A stretch of 40,435 bases of DNA from Desulfurellaceae bacterium. Its GTDB lineage: Bacteria > Desulfobacterota > Binatia > Bin18. The stretch covers positions 1-40,435 of the forward strand of contig JAGWBB010000011.1 of the NCBI GenBank assembly GCA_021296095.1, given 5' to 3'. Positions 26,242 to 34,588 of this stretch are shown piece after piece (position 1 is the first letter of the stretch; the number at the start of each line of letters is the position of its first letter). A program made the translations under genes and the position numbers. A model generated the notes under the pieces. It did no database searches, had not been told where the DNA came from, and saw only the letters and a list, made by a program, of their open reading frames with translations.

Positions 26242-26904
26242 ATGGGCTATTATCCAATCTTTGTCGATCTGAACGGCCAGCCGTGCCTTGTCATTGGGGG
26301 CGGAAGCGTCGCCGAGCGGAAAGTGGCGTCTCTGCTCGACGCCCAAGCCCGGATCAGCGTGATCAGCCCGACACTGACCCGGCAGCTCGAAGCCTGGGCC
26401 GCCGAACTGCGGATCAGGACGCTGCGGCGTACCTACCAGAGCGGTGATCTGCGCGGCTTTCGTCTGGTGTTTGCGGCCACCTCAGACCAGGATTTGCACC
26501 AGCGCCTGGCCGCAGAGGCAGACGCCGCGGGCGTGTTGCTGAACGTCGCGGATCGCCCGGCCGTGTGTTCGTTCATCGTCCCGGCCGTCGTCTCCCAGGG
26601 CGATCTGAGAATCGCCGTGTCCACCAGCGGGACAAGCCCGGCCCTGGCCCAAAAAATCCGCCACCAGCTGTCCGCAGACTTTGGTCCCGAGTACGCCCAG
26701 GCGCTCCAACTGCTGGCTCGAATCCGAGAGCGGGTGACCCGAGAGCGGCTGTCAAGCCAGGAACGCCAGCACCGTTTTCACAGCCTCGTCAATTCTCCCC
26801 TGCTCGACTATCTCCGCGACCGGAAAATTGATAAGCTCGACGGCCTGCTGCGCGTAACCCTGGGAGAAGCCTACAGTCTGGAGCACCTCGACTTTCAGGT
26901 ATGA
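26242..26904 (+). CDS. Precorrin-2 dehydrogenase / sirohydrochlorin ferrochelatase-like (CysG N-domain / Met8p)
   Basis: 220 residues from ATG 26242 (MGYYPIFVDLNGQPCLVIGG). The NAD-binding Rossmann motif is VIGGGSVAERKVASLLDA, followed by ISVISPTLTRQL, LVFAATSDQDLHQRLAAEA, LLNVADRPAVCSFIVPAVV and SQGDLRIAVSTSGTSPALAQKIR, all typical of the CysG N-terminal module. It oxidises precorrin-2 to sirohydrochlorin and may insert iron to give siroheme. The substrate comes from the CobA domain of the bifunctional gene at the end of this operon. The Shine-Dalgarno sequence is weak. The stop is three bases before the next start. Confidence 0.92.
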   Translation: MGYYPIFVDLNGQPCLVIGGGSVAERKVASLLDAQARISVISPTLTRQLEAWAAELRIRTLRRTYQSGDLRGFRLVFAATSDQDLHQRLAAEADAAGVLLNVADRPAVCSFIVPAVVSQGDLRIAVSTSGTSPALAQKIRHQLSADFGPEYAQALQLLARIRERVTRERLSSQERQHRFHSLVNSPLLDYLRDRKIDKLDGLLRVTLGEAYSLEHLDFQV

Positions 26905-26907
26905 CCG

Positions 26908-27723
26908 GTGGAAATTGTCCTGCTGACATCAACCCTCGTCTTCTATCTGCTGAGCACGGTGGGATTTCTGCTCGCCCTGGTGTCGCCCCAGCAGCTCTTT
27001 GGCCGCATCGCCCCCGGCCTGCTGCTGGTCGCCTGCGCCACCCACGGCGGGGCGATTATGGTGCGTTCGCTGTCGGTCGGCTATATTGCGGTCACCAATC
27101 CGTATGAGGCAGTGTCCTTCTTCACCTGGATAACCAGCGGCCTGTTCCTGCTGGTCCAGTGGCGCTCGTCCCTGACCGTGCTGGGGGCGGTGGTCAGTCC
27201 GATTGGCTTTGTCCTGACTCTGGGCGTGTTTGTCTTGTATACCCAGGCGCGAGCCCTGCCGCCGGCCCTGCAGAGCAGTTGGCTGCCGGTACACGTGACG
27301 CTCGCCTTTTTGGGCAACGCCGTGTTCTGCGTCGCCTTCTTTGCCAGCCTGATCTATGTGTTCCAGGAAAAGCGGCTCAAGGGCAAAAAAATCGGCGGGG
27401 TGCTGCGCCACCTGCCCTCCCTGGAGACCCTCGACAAGCTGAACTATCGCTCCCTGTCGTGGGGCTTCCCGCTGCTGACCCTGGGCATTGTCAGCGGCGC
27501 GGTGTGGGCCCGCCACGCTTGGGGCCATTTCTGGATTTGGGAGCCGCGGCCGATACTGTCCCTGGTCAGCTGGGTCTTGTACGCCTTCCTGCTCCACTAT
27601 CGCAGCTTCGGCTGGCGCGGACGACGCGCCGCAACCCTGACCATTGTGTGTTTTGCCGTACTCCTGGTCTCATTCCTGGGAGCCCAGCTCCTGCCGGGTC
27701 GGCATGGGGGCGAATTTGGCTAA
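26908..27723 (+). CDS. CcsA/HemX-like membrane protein (cytochrome c assembly family)
   Basis: A 271-residue protein with about eight hydrophobic helices (LLTSTLVFYLLSTVGFLLALV, APGLLLVACATHGGAIM, LLVQWRSSLTVLGAVVSP and others) and the tryptophan-rich motif WARHAWGHFWIWEPRPILSL, a variant of the WWD haem-handling motif of CcsA/ResC/CcmC proteins. The start is GTG 26908. In this position, directly before hemA, the gene is often called hemX or ccsA. It may present haem for cytochrome c maturation or modulate HemA levels; the two roles cannot be separated here. Its 3' end overlaps the hemA start by about 20 bases. Confidence 0.88.
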   Translation: MEIVLLTSTLVFYLLSTVGFLLALVSPQQLFGRIAPGLLLVACATHGGAIMVRSLSVGYIAVTNPYEAVSFFTWITSGLFLLVQWRSSLTVLGAVVSPIGFVLTLGVFVLYTQARALPPALQSSWLPVHVTLAFLGNAVFCVAFFASLIYVFQEKRLKGKKIGGVLRHLPSLETLDKLNYRSLSWGFPLLTLGIVSGAVWARHAWGHFWIWEPRPILSLVSWVLYAFLLHYRSFGWRGRRAATLTIVCFAVLLVSFLGAQLLPGRHGGEFG

Positions 27724-29014
27724 GCCGGACCCCAGCCTGATGGTCGTTGGCCTCAACCACCATACGACGCCGGTCGAGGTGCGCGAGAAGCTGGCCTTCA
27801 GCGACGGCATGCTGCACCATGCCCTGCCCCGCCTGGTCGAGGCGCCCGGCATCCAGGAAGGCGCGATCATCTCGACCTGCAACCGGGTCGAAGTCGTGAC
27901 CTGGACCCACGATCCGCCACAGGCCAGCCGCCACATCAAAACCTTTCTGGCCCAGGAGCAGGGCCTGCCGCTCCGTCTGTTTGAAGCCCATCTGTACACC
28001 CATACCGACAGGGAGGCGGTCAGACACGTGTTCCGCGTCGCCTCCAGCCTCGATTCCCTGGTCGTGGGCGAACCCCAGATCCTGGGACAGATCAAAGACG
28101 CGTATAGCGCCTCGGCCTCGCTCGGCACGCTGGGGACGGTGCTCCACCGCTGGTTCCACAAGGCATTCTCGGTCGCCAAACGCGTGCGGAGTGAAACCGC
28201 CATTGCGGCCAAACCCGTCTCGGTCAGCTCGGTGGCGGTCGAGCTGGCGTGTCGGATTTTTGACCAGCTGACCGACAAGACCGCCATGGTCATTGGCGTG
28301 GGAGAGATGAGCCAGCAGGCCATCCGCCAGCTCCGGGCCAGGGCCATCGGTACCCTGCTCATCACCAACCGGACCTTCCAGCGGGCGGTCGAGCTGGCCA
28401 GCACCTGCGCCGGGACCGTCGTACCGTTCGAGCAATTCCCCAGGCAGCTGCACTTGGCCGATGTGGTAATTGGCTCGGCCGGCGGCAGCGCCTATCACCT
28501 CACCCCGGAGCGTGTTCACGAAGCCCTGCAAGAGCGCAAACGGCGGCCCATGTTCCTGATTGACCTCGGCGTGCCGCGCAATTTCGACCCGCGTCTCAAC
28601 GACCTCGAGAATGTGTTCGTGTACGATATTGACGACCTCGAACAGATCGTCGCTGACCACAAGGGCGAACGCGAGCTTGAGGCGCGTAAAGCCGAGGCCA
28701 TTGTCAGCCAGGAAGTCGAGGCCTTCTGGCAGTGGTACGCCAGTCGAGACATCAGCCCGACCATTGTTGCCCTGCGCCAGAAAGCCGAGGCCGTGCGCCA
28801 GCGCGAGGTCGAAAAAACCCTGGCCGGGCTCAAAGACTGCTCGCCCGAAACGCGCCGCGCCATTGAAGGACTGAGCGCGTCACTAATGAACAAGCTGTTG
28901 CATCCGCCAATCGGCTATCTGAAACACCGCACCCGGAACGGGAATGCCGAGGACGGCGCGACCAGCGTGACTGCGGTGCGGCAGATGTTCGGCTTGGATG
29001 ACGACCAAGACTGA
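27704..29014 (+). CDS. hemA: Glutamyl-tRNA reductase HemA
   Basis: 436 residues from ATG 27704 (MGANLAKPDPSLMVVGLNHH). A start at ATG 27740 would give the usual MVVGLNHHTTP N-terminus but has no Shine-Dalgarno sequence. The catalytic cysteine is C59 in ISTCNRVEV. Other blocks are VASSLDSLVVGEPQILGQIKDAY, the NADPH-binding VIGVGEMSQQAIRQL (normally GAGEM), LLITNRTFQRAVELA, FLIDLGVPRNFDP and the C-terminal dimerisation helix ending with LKHRTR. It reduces glutamyl-tRNA to glutamate-1-semialdehyde, the first committed step of C5 tetrapyrrole synthesis. hemC follows. Confidence 0.96.
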   Translation: MGANLAKPDPSLMVVGLNHHTTPVEVREKLAFSDGMLHHALPRLVEAPGIQEGAIISTCNRVEVVTWTHDPPQASRHIKTFLAQEQGLPLRLFEAHLYTHTDREAVRHVFRVASSLDSLVVGEPQILGQIKDAYSASASLGTLGTVLHRWFHKAFSVAKRVRSETAIAAKPVSVSSVAVELACRIFDQLTDKTAMVIGVGEMSQQAIRQLRARAIGTLLITNRTFQRAVELASTCAGTVVPFEQFPRQLHLADVVIGSAGGSAYHLTPERVHEALQERKRRPMFLIDLGVPRNFDPRLNDLENVFVYDIDDLEQIVADHKGERELEARKAEAIVSQEVEAFWQWYASRDISPTIVALRQKAEAVRQREVEKTLAGLKDCSPETRRAIEGLSASLMNKLLHPPIGYLKHRTRNGNAEDGATSVTAVRQMFGLDDDQD

Positions 29015-29045
29015 TCCAACAGGACTGATCCAACAGGACTGACCC
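29010..29045 (+). repeat. 14-bp tandem repeat spanning the hemA stop and hemC leader
   Basis: ACTGATCCAACAGG occurs at 29010-29023 and 29024-29037, followed by a partial third copy (ACTGACCCC). The first copy contains the hemA TGA stop and the last contributes the AGGA that serves as hemC Shine-Dalgarno. It is probably a small local duplication that changes hemA-hemC spacing. Confidence 0.7.
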
Positions 29046-29046
29046 C

Positions 29047-29976
29047 ATGCAACGCACCGTTCGGATTGGCACCCGTGGCAGCACCCTGGCCGTCTGGCAG
29101 GCCGGCTGGGTCAAACAGCGACTCGAAGCCCACTGGCCGGATTGGCGGGTTGAGCTGGTGCCGATTACGACTTCAGGAGACAGGATTCAGCACGTCTCAC
29201 TGGCCCGGATTGGCGGCAAGGGCTTGTTTGTCAAAGAAATCGAACAGGCGCTGCTGGCCGGCACGGTCGATCTGGCCGTCCACTCGGTCAAGGACCTGCC
29301 GGCCGAGCTGCCGTCCGGACTCGTCCTGAGCACCATTCCCGAACGGGAAGACCCCCGCGACGTGCTCATCTCGGCCACGGGTTCGTCACTGGCCGACCTG
29401 CCCCAGGCTACCCGCGTGGGCACCAGCAGCCTGCGCCGCCAGGCCCTGCTCCTGCACCTGCGTCCCGACCTGCGGATCGAAGTGCTGCGGGGCAATGTGG
29501 AAACCCGTCTGCGCCGCCAGCTGGAAGGCCGGGTGGACGCCACCATTCTGGCTGCGGCCGGGCTCAAACGGCTGAGCCTCAGGCTGAAAAACGGCGTTCC
29601 GCTTGACGCCGAGGAATTTCTGCCGGCCATCGGCCAGGGCGCGCTGGGGATTGAAATCCGGGCCGGCGACGCGATCGAAACCCTGCTCGCCCCCCTGCAT
29701 CACGCCGAAACAGCCTGGGCAATCAAGGCCGAGCGCGCCTTTCTCAGCGGCATGGGCGGCAGCTGCCGCACGCCCCTGGCCGCCAGGGCCACGGTCGCCA
29801 ACGGCAGCCTGCGCTTGACCGCCCTGGTCGCCAGCCCGGACGGCAAGCGCCTGCTGCGCCACGAGATCAGCGGTCCGACCGAAACGGCCAGACAGATCGG
29901 GACCGAGACGGCCGCACTCCTGCTGGACCGGGGCGGCCGGGATATCCTGGCCGCCCTGGAAGCGACAGAGGCATAA
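29047..29976 (+). CDS. hemC: Porphobilinogen deaminase (hydroxymethylbilane synthase) HemC
   Basis: A 309-residue enzyme of standard length. Visible: RIGTRGSTLAVWQAGWV, TSGDRIQ, GGKGLFVKEIEQALL, DLAVHSVKDLPAELP, GTSSLRRQALLLHLRPDL, RGNVETRLRRQLEG, AAAGLKRL and IGQGALGIEIR. The cofactor-attaching cysteine is C240 in MGGSCRTPLAA. It polymerises four porphobilinogens to hydroxymethylbilane using a dipyrromethane cofactor. It sits between hemA and the fused cobA-hemD, the classical order. Confidence 0.97.
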   Translation: MQRTVRIGTRGSTLAVWQAGWVKQRLEAHWPDWRVELVPITTSGDRIQHVSLARIGGKGLFVKEIEQALLAGTVDLAVHSVKDLPAELPSGLVLSTIPEREDPRDVLISATGSSLADLPQATRVGTSSLRRQALLLHLRPDLRIEVLRGNVETRLRRQLEGRVDATILAAAGLKRLSLRLKNGVPLDAEEFLPAIGQGALGIEIRAGDAIETLLAPLHHAETAWAIKAERAFLSGMGGSCRTPLAARATVANGSLRLTALVASPDGKRLLRHEISGPTETARQIGTETAALLLDRGGRDILAALEATEA

Positions 29977-29981
29977 GCCGT

Positions 29982-31523
29982 ATGCCGGTGTATCTCGTTG
30001 GCGCGGGTCCCGGCGACCCGGGGCTGTTGACCCTCAAGGCCAAGCGTTGCCTCGAGCAGGCCGATGTCGTGGTGTACGACTATCTGGTCGATCAGCGCAT
30101 CCTGGCCTACGCCCGTCCCCAGGCCGAGCTGATCTACGCCGGCAAGCGCAGCGGCAGCCCGAGCATGAGCCAGGCCGACATCAATCGGCTGATTGTGGAC
30201 CGGGCCCGCCAGGGCCAGACCGTCGTCCGGCTCAAGGGCGGCGATCCGTTTCTGTTCGGGCGGGGCGGCGAAGAGGCCCAGGAACTGGTCGAGGCCGGTC
30301 TTCCGTTTGAGATTGTGCCGGGCGTCACTTCAGCCCTGGCGGTCCCGGCCTATGCCGGGATTCCGCTCACCCACCGCGACCACGCGTCTGCGGTCGCGAT
30401 TGTGACCGGCCATAAAGAAGTCTGGGACACCGCCCCGCACCTCAACTGGGCCACCCTGGCCGGGGTGGGCGGCACCCTGGTCTTCCTCATGGGCACCCGT
30501 CAGCTACGCAACAATATGCAGCGTTTGATGCGTCACGGGCTTTCCGGCCACACCCCGGTGGCCCTGATTCGGTGGGGCACACGGCCCGATCAAGACGTGT
30601 TGGTCGGCACGGTCGAGACGATTGCCGAGCTGGTTGAGCAGCGGGGCTTTGAGCCGCCGGCGGTGGCGGTGGTCGGCCAGGTGGTCGAGCTGCGCCAGCA
30701 GCTCCGCTGGTTTGAAACCACGCCGCTGTTCGGTCGGCGCATCGTGGTCACCCGGCCGCGTCTTCAGGCCGGCGGTTTCGTCGAGCGGCTCGAACAGCAC
30801 GGCGCGGCCGTGGTCCAGTTTCCAACGATTGAAACCGTGCCGGTTGCCGCCTCCGACCGGCTGGACGCGGCCCTGGCTGTGCTGCCGAGCTACGACTGGG
30901 CGATTTTTACCAGCGTCAACGGCGTGCGCTACGTCTTTGAGCGCCTGGCCGAGCGCCGACTCGACATCCGGAGTCTGGCCGGGGTGCGCCTGGCGGCGAT
31001 CGGTCCAGAGACGGCCCGCGCCCTGGAAGCCCGCCATGTGCGGGTCGAGGCCGTGCCGGCCGAGTACCGCGCCGAAGCCCTGCTGTCCGTACTCGGTGCT
31101 GTCACCGGCCAGCGGATTCTCCTGCCACGGGCGACCCAGGCGCGAGACATCCTGCCCAAATCCCTGCGCGCCGCCGGTGCCGAGGTCGACGAAATCGGGG
31201 TGTATCAGACCGTTCGTCCCACCACCCGGACCGCAGAACTGCGCGAGCTGCTGCGAGCCGGTCAGATCGATCTGATCACCTTCACCAGCTCAAGCACGGT
31301 CCGCAATTTCATGGCCGCGTTTGCCGACCGGAATGCCGATCAGGATATTCCGGCCCTGCTCGGCACGACGGCGCTCGGCTGCATTGGGCCGATTACGGCC
31401 GAGACGGCCCGCGGATATGGACTGCGCGTCAGCATCCAGCCCCAGGAGTACACCATTGCGGCGTTCAGCCAGGCGATTGTGGACTATTTTCGGGCCGAGC
31501 CGCACCCCGACCGCGCTGCCTGA
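29982..31523 (+). CDS. Bifunctional uroporphyrinogen-III C-methyltransferase / uroporphyrinogen-III synthase (CobA-HemD)
   Basis: A 513-residue fusion. Residues 1-250 are a SUMT: VYLVGAGPGDPGLLTLKAKR, DVVVYDYLVD, RLKGGDPFLFGRGGEEAQEL, VPGVTSALAVPAYAGIPLTHR and GTRPDQ. It methylates uroporphyrinogen III to precorrin-2. Residues about 255-510 are a HemD domain (GRRIVVTRPRLQAGGFVERLEQ, DWAIFTSVNGVRYVFERL, ITFTSSSTVRNF, IGPITAETARGYGLRVSIQPQEYT) that cyclises hydroxymethylbilane to uroporphyrinogen III. The gene follows hemC by five bases. Precorrin-2 made here can feed the dehydrogenase at the start of the operon and the cobyric acid synthase pathway nearby. Confidence 0.95.
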   Translation: MPVYLVGAGPGDPGLLTLKAKRCLEQADVVVYDYLVDQRILAYARPQAELIYAGKRSGSPSMSQADINRLIVDRARQGQTVVRLKGGDPFLFGRGGEEAQELVEAGLPFEIVPGVTSALAVPAYAGIPLTHRDHASAVAIVTGHKEVWDTAPHLNWATLAGVGGTLVFLMGTRQLRNNMQRLMRHGLSGHTPVALIRWGTRPDQDVLVGTVETIAELVEQRGFEPPAVAVVGQVVELRQQLRWFETTPLFGRRIVVTRPRLQAGGFVERLEQHGAAVVQFPTIETVPVAASDRLDAALAVLPSYDWAIFTSVNGVRYVFERLAERRLDIRSLAGVRLAAIGPETARALEARHVRVEAVPAEYRAEALLSVLGAVTGQRILLPRATQARDILPKSLRAAGAEVDEIGVYQTVRPTTRTAELRELLRAGQIDLITFTSSSTVRNFMAAFADRNADQDIPALLGTTALGCIGPITAETARGYGLRVSIQPQEYTIAAFSQAIVDYFRAEPHPDRAA

Positions 31524-31530
31524 GAGCCAG

Positions 31531-31554
31531 GATTCTTGACCTGGGCGAAGAATC
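31531..31554. promoter_or_regulatory. 24-base inverted repeat between cobA-hemD and the CitE-like gene
   Basis: GATTCTT (31531-31537) and AAGAATC (31548-31554) are perfect inverted repeats with a ten-base spacer. TTGACC (31536-31541) overlaps the left arm and could be a -35 hexamer for the next gene. No T-run follows, so an operator is more likely than a terminator. The binding protein is unknown. Confidence 0.4.
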
Positions 31555-31596
31555 GGCCAATGCTGACAGCCATTACATCTATGGAGGAGAACGCCC

Positions 31597-32514
31597 ATGA
31601 AACTCTATCGCTCGGTTCTGTTTGTTCCCGGCAACCGCCCGGACTGGATTGACAAGGCTCCCAAATACGGGCCGGACGCGCTGATCATTGATCTCGAAGA
31701 CGCCGTGCCGATTGCCGAAAAGGCCCAGGCGCGTCCGATTGTGCGGGCCGGCATTGAGCGCCTGCGGGACAACGCGGTCGGCGTCTTTGTCCGGGTCAAC
31801 GGGCTGGATACCGGCCTGACCGGCGAAGACGTGGAGGCCGTTGTCACCGCCGGGCTCGACGGCATTGCCATTCCCAAGCTCGAAAACGCGGACGAGATTC
31901 GGAAAATCGACGCCTGGATCGAGCTGTTTGAGCGCAAGGCCGGCCTGGACCTCGGCACGGTCGAAATCATGGCCATCCCGGAGACGGCCAAGGGGATCAT
32001 GAACGCCTACGAGCTGGCCTCGGCCTGTCCCCGCGTCGGAGCCGTCATCGGCGGCGTTGGCCAGCGCTCGGGCGATGTCACTAAGGCGGTCGGTTTCCAG
32101 TGGACCCGTGAGGGCTTGGAGAGCCTGTACATGGGCTCCCATGTCCTGCTGGCGTGTCGGGCGGCCGGCTTTGAGTATCCGATTGGTATCGGCTCGCTGG
32201 AGGTCGGCGATACCGAGCTGGTCAAGGCTCAGCTCAGGCGTGGCCGGGAGATCGGTTTTCGCGGCGCCCTGCTGATCCACCCGTCGGCCGTGCCGCTGGC
32301 CAACGAGGTGTTTGCCCCGTCGGCCGAGGAGATCGAATGGAACAAGGGCATCTTACAGGCCATGGCCGAGGCCGAGCAGGCCGGCCGGGCGGCCGTGACC
32401 TATGACGGCATGATGATCGACTACGCCCACGTCCGCAACGCGCTGGACTTGATTCACCAGGCCGAGGCGTTCGGCATCCCGGTCGGGGACTACGCCCAGG
32501 TCAAGGCGCTGTAA
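31597..32514 (+). CDS. CitE-like HpcH/HpaI family CoA-ester lyase
   Basis: A 305-residue TIM-barrel protein of the citrate lyase beta-subunit type. Motifs: MKLYRSVLFVPGNRPDWIDKA, ALIIDLEDAVPIAEK (Mg-binding acidic residue), FVRVNGLDTGLTGEDVEAV, IPKLENADEI, EIMAIPETAKGIMNAYELA, IGGVGQRSGDVTKAVGFQWTREG and GALLIHPSAVPLANEVFAPSAEEIEW. Family members cleave or form malyl-CoA, citramalyl-CoA or related esters. No citrate lyase alpha or gamma genes are present, so a stand-alone (S)-citramalyl-CoA or malyl-CoA lyase is more likely than citrate lyase. A strong GGAGGAG precedes the ATG. It converges on an enoyl-CoA hydratase gene. Confidence 0.9.
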   Translation: MKLYRSVLFVPGNRPDWIDKAPKYGPDALIIDLEDAVPIAEKAQARPIVRAGIERLRDNAVGVFVRVNGLDTGLTGEDVEAVVTAGLDGIAIPKLENADEIRKIDAWIELFERKAGLDLGTVEIMAIPETAKGIMNAYELASACPRVGAVIGGVGQRSGDVTKAVGFQWTREGLESLYMGSHVLLACRAAGFEYPIGIGSLEVGDTELVKAQLRRGREIGFRGALLIHPSAVPLANEVFAPSAEEIEWNKGILQAMAEAEQAGRAAVTYDGMMIDYAHVRNALDLIHQAEAFGIPVGDYAQVKAL

Positions 32515-32525
32515 AACATGGCGCT

Positions 32526-33311
32526 TTAGCGATACCGGAACTGGGGTTTGCGTTTCTGCAGAAAGGCGTCTCGACCCTCAAAATAGTCCGGGTTCTCAAA
32601 CGTCCGGGCGCGCAGCTCGCGGCTCGTCGGCGTGTCGTCCTGAGCACCGGCGACGATTTCCCGGACGGTCGTCTTGACCGCCCGAATCGTGAACTGCGAC
32701 AGACGACACAGCTCGTGGGCAAAGGCCCAGGTCTCGTCGGCCAGGGTCTCGGGGTCAAACAGCCGGGTGGCCAGACCCCAGGTCAGGGCCTCTTCGGCGT
32801 TCAACACCTTGGCCCCCATCAGCATTTCCTTGGCTTTTGACGGGCCGACCAGATCGACCAGGCGTTTTGTTTCGTGCAGGGTGTAGGCCACGCCGAGCCT
32901 GGCCGGCGGGATGCAGAACCGGGCGGTGTGGTCGGCGTAGCGCACGTCGCAGGCCAGGGCCAGGGCGCAGCCCCCGCCAAAACAATAGCCGGCGATCATG
33001 GCAATGACCGGTTTCTCCAACGCGGTGAGGCCGTCCAGGGTCGAGCGAAACAGGTCGTTGAACCGCTCGCGCGACTCGGGCGTGGCGTGGACCTTGGGAA
33101 ACTCGCTGATATCCGCCCCGGACGAAAACACCTTGGCCGTGGCCCCGCGCACAATCATGACCTTGATCTCGGGATTGTCGGCCACCTCGGCCGTGGCGGC
33201 CTTGATCCGTTCCAGGACCTCGGAGTTGAGCGCGTTCAGCTTGTCCGGGCGGTTCAGCACCAAGCTGGCGATTTCGCCCCGGGTTTCCAGATACACCGCA
33301 TTGTTCTGCAT
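32526..33311 (-). CDS. Enoyl-CoA hydratase/isomerase family protein
   Basis: A 261-residue crotonase-fold protein: LVLNRPDKLNALNSEVLERI, the oxyanion-hole segment FSSGADISEF, then EKPVIAMIAGYCFGGGCALALACDVRYAD and FCIPPARLGVAYTL. Typical hydratases carry two glutamates in the active site; the second expected near the PPARLG segment is not evident, so isomerase or another crotonase activity is possible. AGGAGA lies seven bases before the ATG. It converges with the CitE-like gene, with an 11-base gap between the stops. The CoA substrate is unknown. Confidence 0.9.
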   Translation of the reverse strand: MQNNAVYLETRGEIASLVLNRPDKLNALNSEVLERIKAATAEVADNPEIKVMIVRGATAKVFSSGADISEFPKVHATPESRERFNDLFRSTLDGLTALEKPVIAMIAGYCFGGGCALALACDVRYADHTARFCIPPARLGVAYTLHETKRLVDLVGPSKAKEMLMGAKVLNAEEALTWGLATRLFDPETLADETWAFAHELCRLSQFTIRAVKTTVREIVAGAQDDTPTSRELRARTFENPDYFEGRDAFLQKRKPQFRYR

Positions 33312-33435
33312 GCCTGTTCTCCTGTTTCTCAGCGCTGCTCACTATGGTCCGAGACACGCGTCGGTGTCAATCCTGACCGCCTGCGGCTCAGCTTGCAAAG
33401 CCGGCCCGCAAGTGACAAGCTGGCCCCTCACGCGT

Positions 33436-33924
33436 ATGGCACTCCCCGAGCGATATAATACCGGCTATAACCTCGGCGTCGGCGGCGCGGTGGCGTGGGA
33501 CAACCGCCTGTTGCTGGTCCGTCGGGCCTCGCGCCGCGGACGCGGCAACTGGCAGGTGCCCGGCGGTTTTGTCGAACCTGACGAAACCATCGAACAGGCG
33601 GTGATTCGAGAGGTTCAGGAAGAGGCCGGGGTGCTGGCCGCAGTCGAGGGCGTGCTGGGTCTGCGCAACCGCTACGACCCGGACATCGGCAACAGCATCT
33701 ACATCGTGCTGCTGTTGCATCCGGTCAGCGGCGAGCCGCAGCCCGACAACGACGAGGTCGACCGGGCGGCCTACCTGACGCTCGCCGAAATCGAAGCCCT
33801 GGACCAGATCCCGCCCATCAACCTGGAAATCGCTCGCCGGGTGTTTGCCCCTGACCGGCGTCTGCTGCTACCGCAGGTGCTGACCCATTTCACCGGCGTG
33901 AGCTACACCTTGTTCGCCGGTTAA
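33436..33924 (+). CDS. Nudix hydrolase
   Basis: 162 residues from ATG 33436 (MALPERYNTGYNLGVGGAVA). The Nudix box is complete: G44-x5-E50-x7-R58-E59-V60-x-E62-E63-x-G65-V66, within VPGGFVEPDETIEQAVIREV. The box binds Mg and hydrolyses nucleoside-diphosphate-linked substrates. The frame continues far upstream over the reverse side of the enoyl-CoA hydratase gene, but no Nudix sequence lies there. The substrate cannot be read from the sequence. It heads a run of plus-strand genes with the DsbA-fold protein 21 bases downstream. Confidence 0.92.
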   Translation: MALPERYNTGYNLGVGGAVAWDNRLLLVRRASRRGRGNWQVPGGFVEPDETIEQAVIREVQEEAGVLAAVEGVLGLRNRYDPDIGNSIYIVLLLHPVSGEPQPDNDEVDRAAYLTLAEIEALDQIPPINLEIARRVFAPDRRLLLPQVLTHFTGVSYTLFAG

Positions 33925-33945
33925 GCGCAGGACGGAGGAAACCCC

Positions 33946-34581
33946 GTGGCCCTGGAGAAGATCACCCACTATTTTGATTACAAAAGCCCCTACGCCTACC
34001 TGGCCCAGGCGGAGACGTATCAGCTCGCCCGGGATTGTGACGTGGCCATCGACTGGCTGCCGCTGACCCTGCACATCCCCAGCTTTCTAGGTTCGGCCGA
34101 GGTCGACGCCGGCGGGACAGTCCTGAGCGAAAACCGCAACGCCCACCAGTGGCGACGGGTCAAGTACAGCTATATGGACTGCCGGCGCGAGGCCAACCGA
34201 CGCGGTTTGGTGATTCGCGGCCCACAGAAAATCTTCGATAGTTCGATCGCCCACATCGGCATGCTGTACGCCAAACACCGGGGCGACTTCCGGGCCTACC
34301 ATGACGCGGTGTACGAACGCTTCTGGCGGCGCGAACTCGATATAGAGAACCCGGAACTCATCGGCCGGGTGTTGACCGAGGTCGGCCTCGACGCCTCGGG
34401 ATTTCTCGACTACCTGCACGGCCAGGGACGCCACGAGCACGACCAGGTCATGGCCGCAGCCGAGGCCGACGGCGTGTTCGGCGTGCCCAGCTATGTGGTC
34501 AACGGCGAGCTGTTCTGGGGTGCGGAGCGTATTGAGCGGGTGCGCGAACGGCTGGCCGAACACGGCCACACTCCCCGCTAG
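33946..34581 (+). CDS. DsbA-fold 2-hydroxychromene-2-carboxylate isomerase-like protein
   Basis: 211 residues from GTG 33946, supported by GGAGG seven bases upstream. The N-terminus ITHYFDYKSPYAYLA carries the SPY motif where thiol oxidoreductases have CxxC, as in kappa-class GST / HCCA isomerases. The C-terminus has DGVFGVPSYVVNGELFWGAERIE, the cis-proline region of this fold. HCCA isomerases use glutathione in naphthalene catabolism; other members have unknown roles. No naphthalene genes lie nearby, so only the family is assigned. Confidence 0.87.
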   Translation: MALEKITHYFDYKSPYAYLAQAETYQLARDCDVAIDWLPLTLHIPSFLGSAEVDAGGTVLSENRNAHQWRRVKYSYMDCRREANRRGLVIRGPQKIFDSSIAHIGMLYAKHRGDFRAYHDAVYERFWRRELDIENPELIGRVLTEVGLDASGFLDYLHGQGRHEHDQVMAAAEADGVFGVPSYVVNGELFWGAERIERVRERLAEHGHTPR

Positions 34582-34588
34582 GTGCCGT

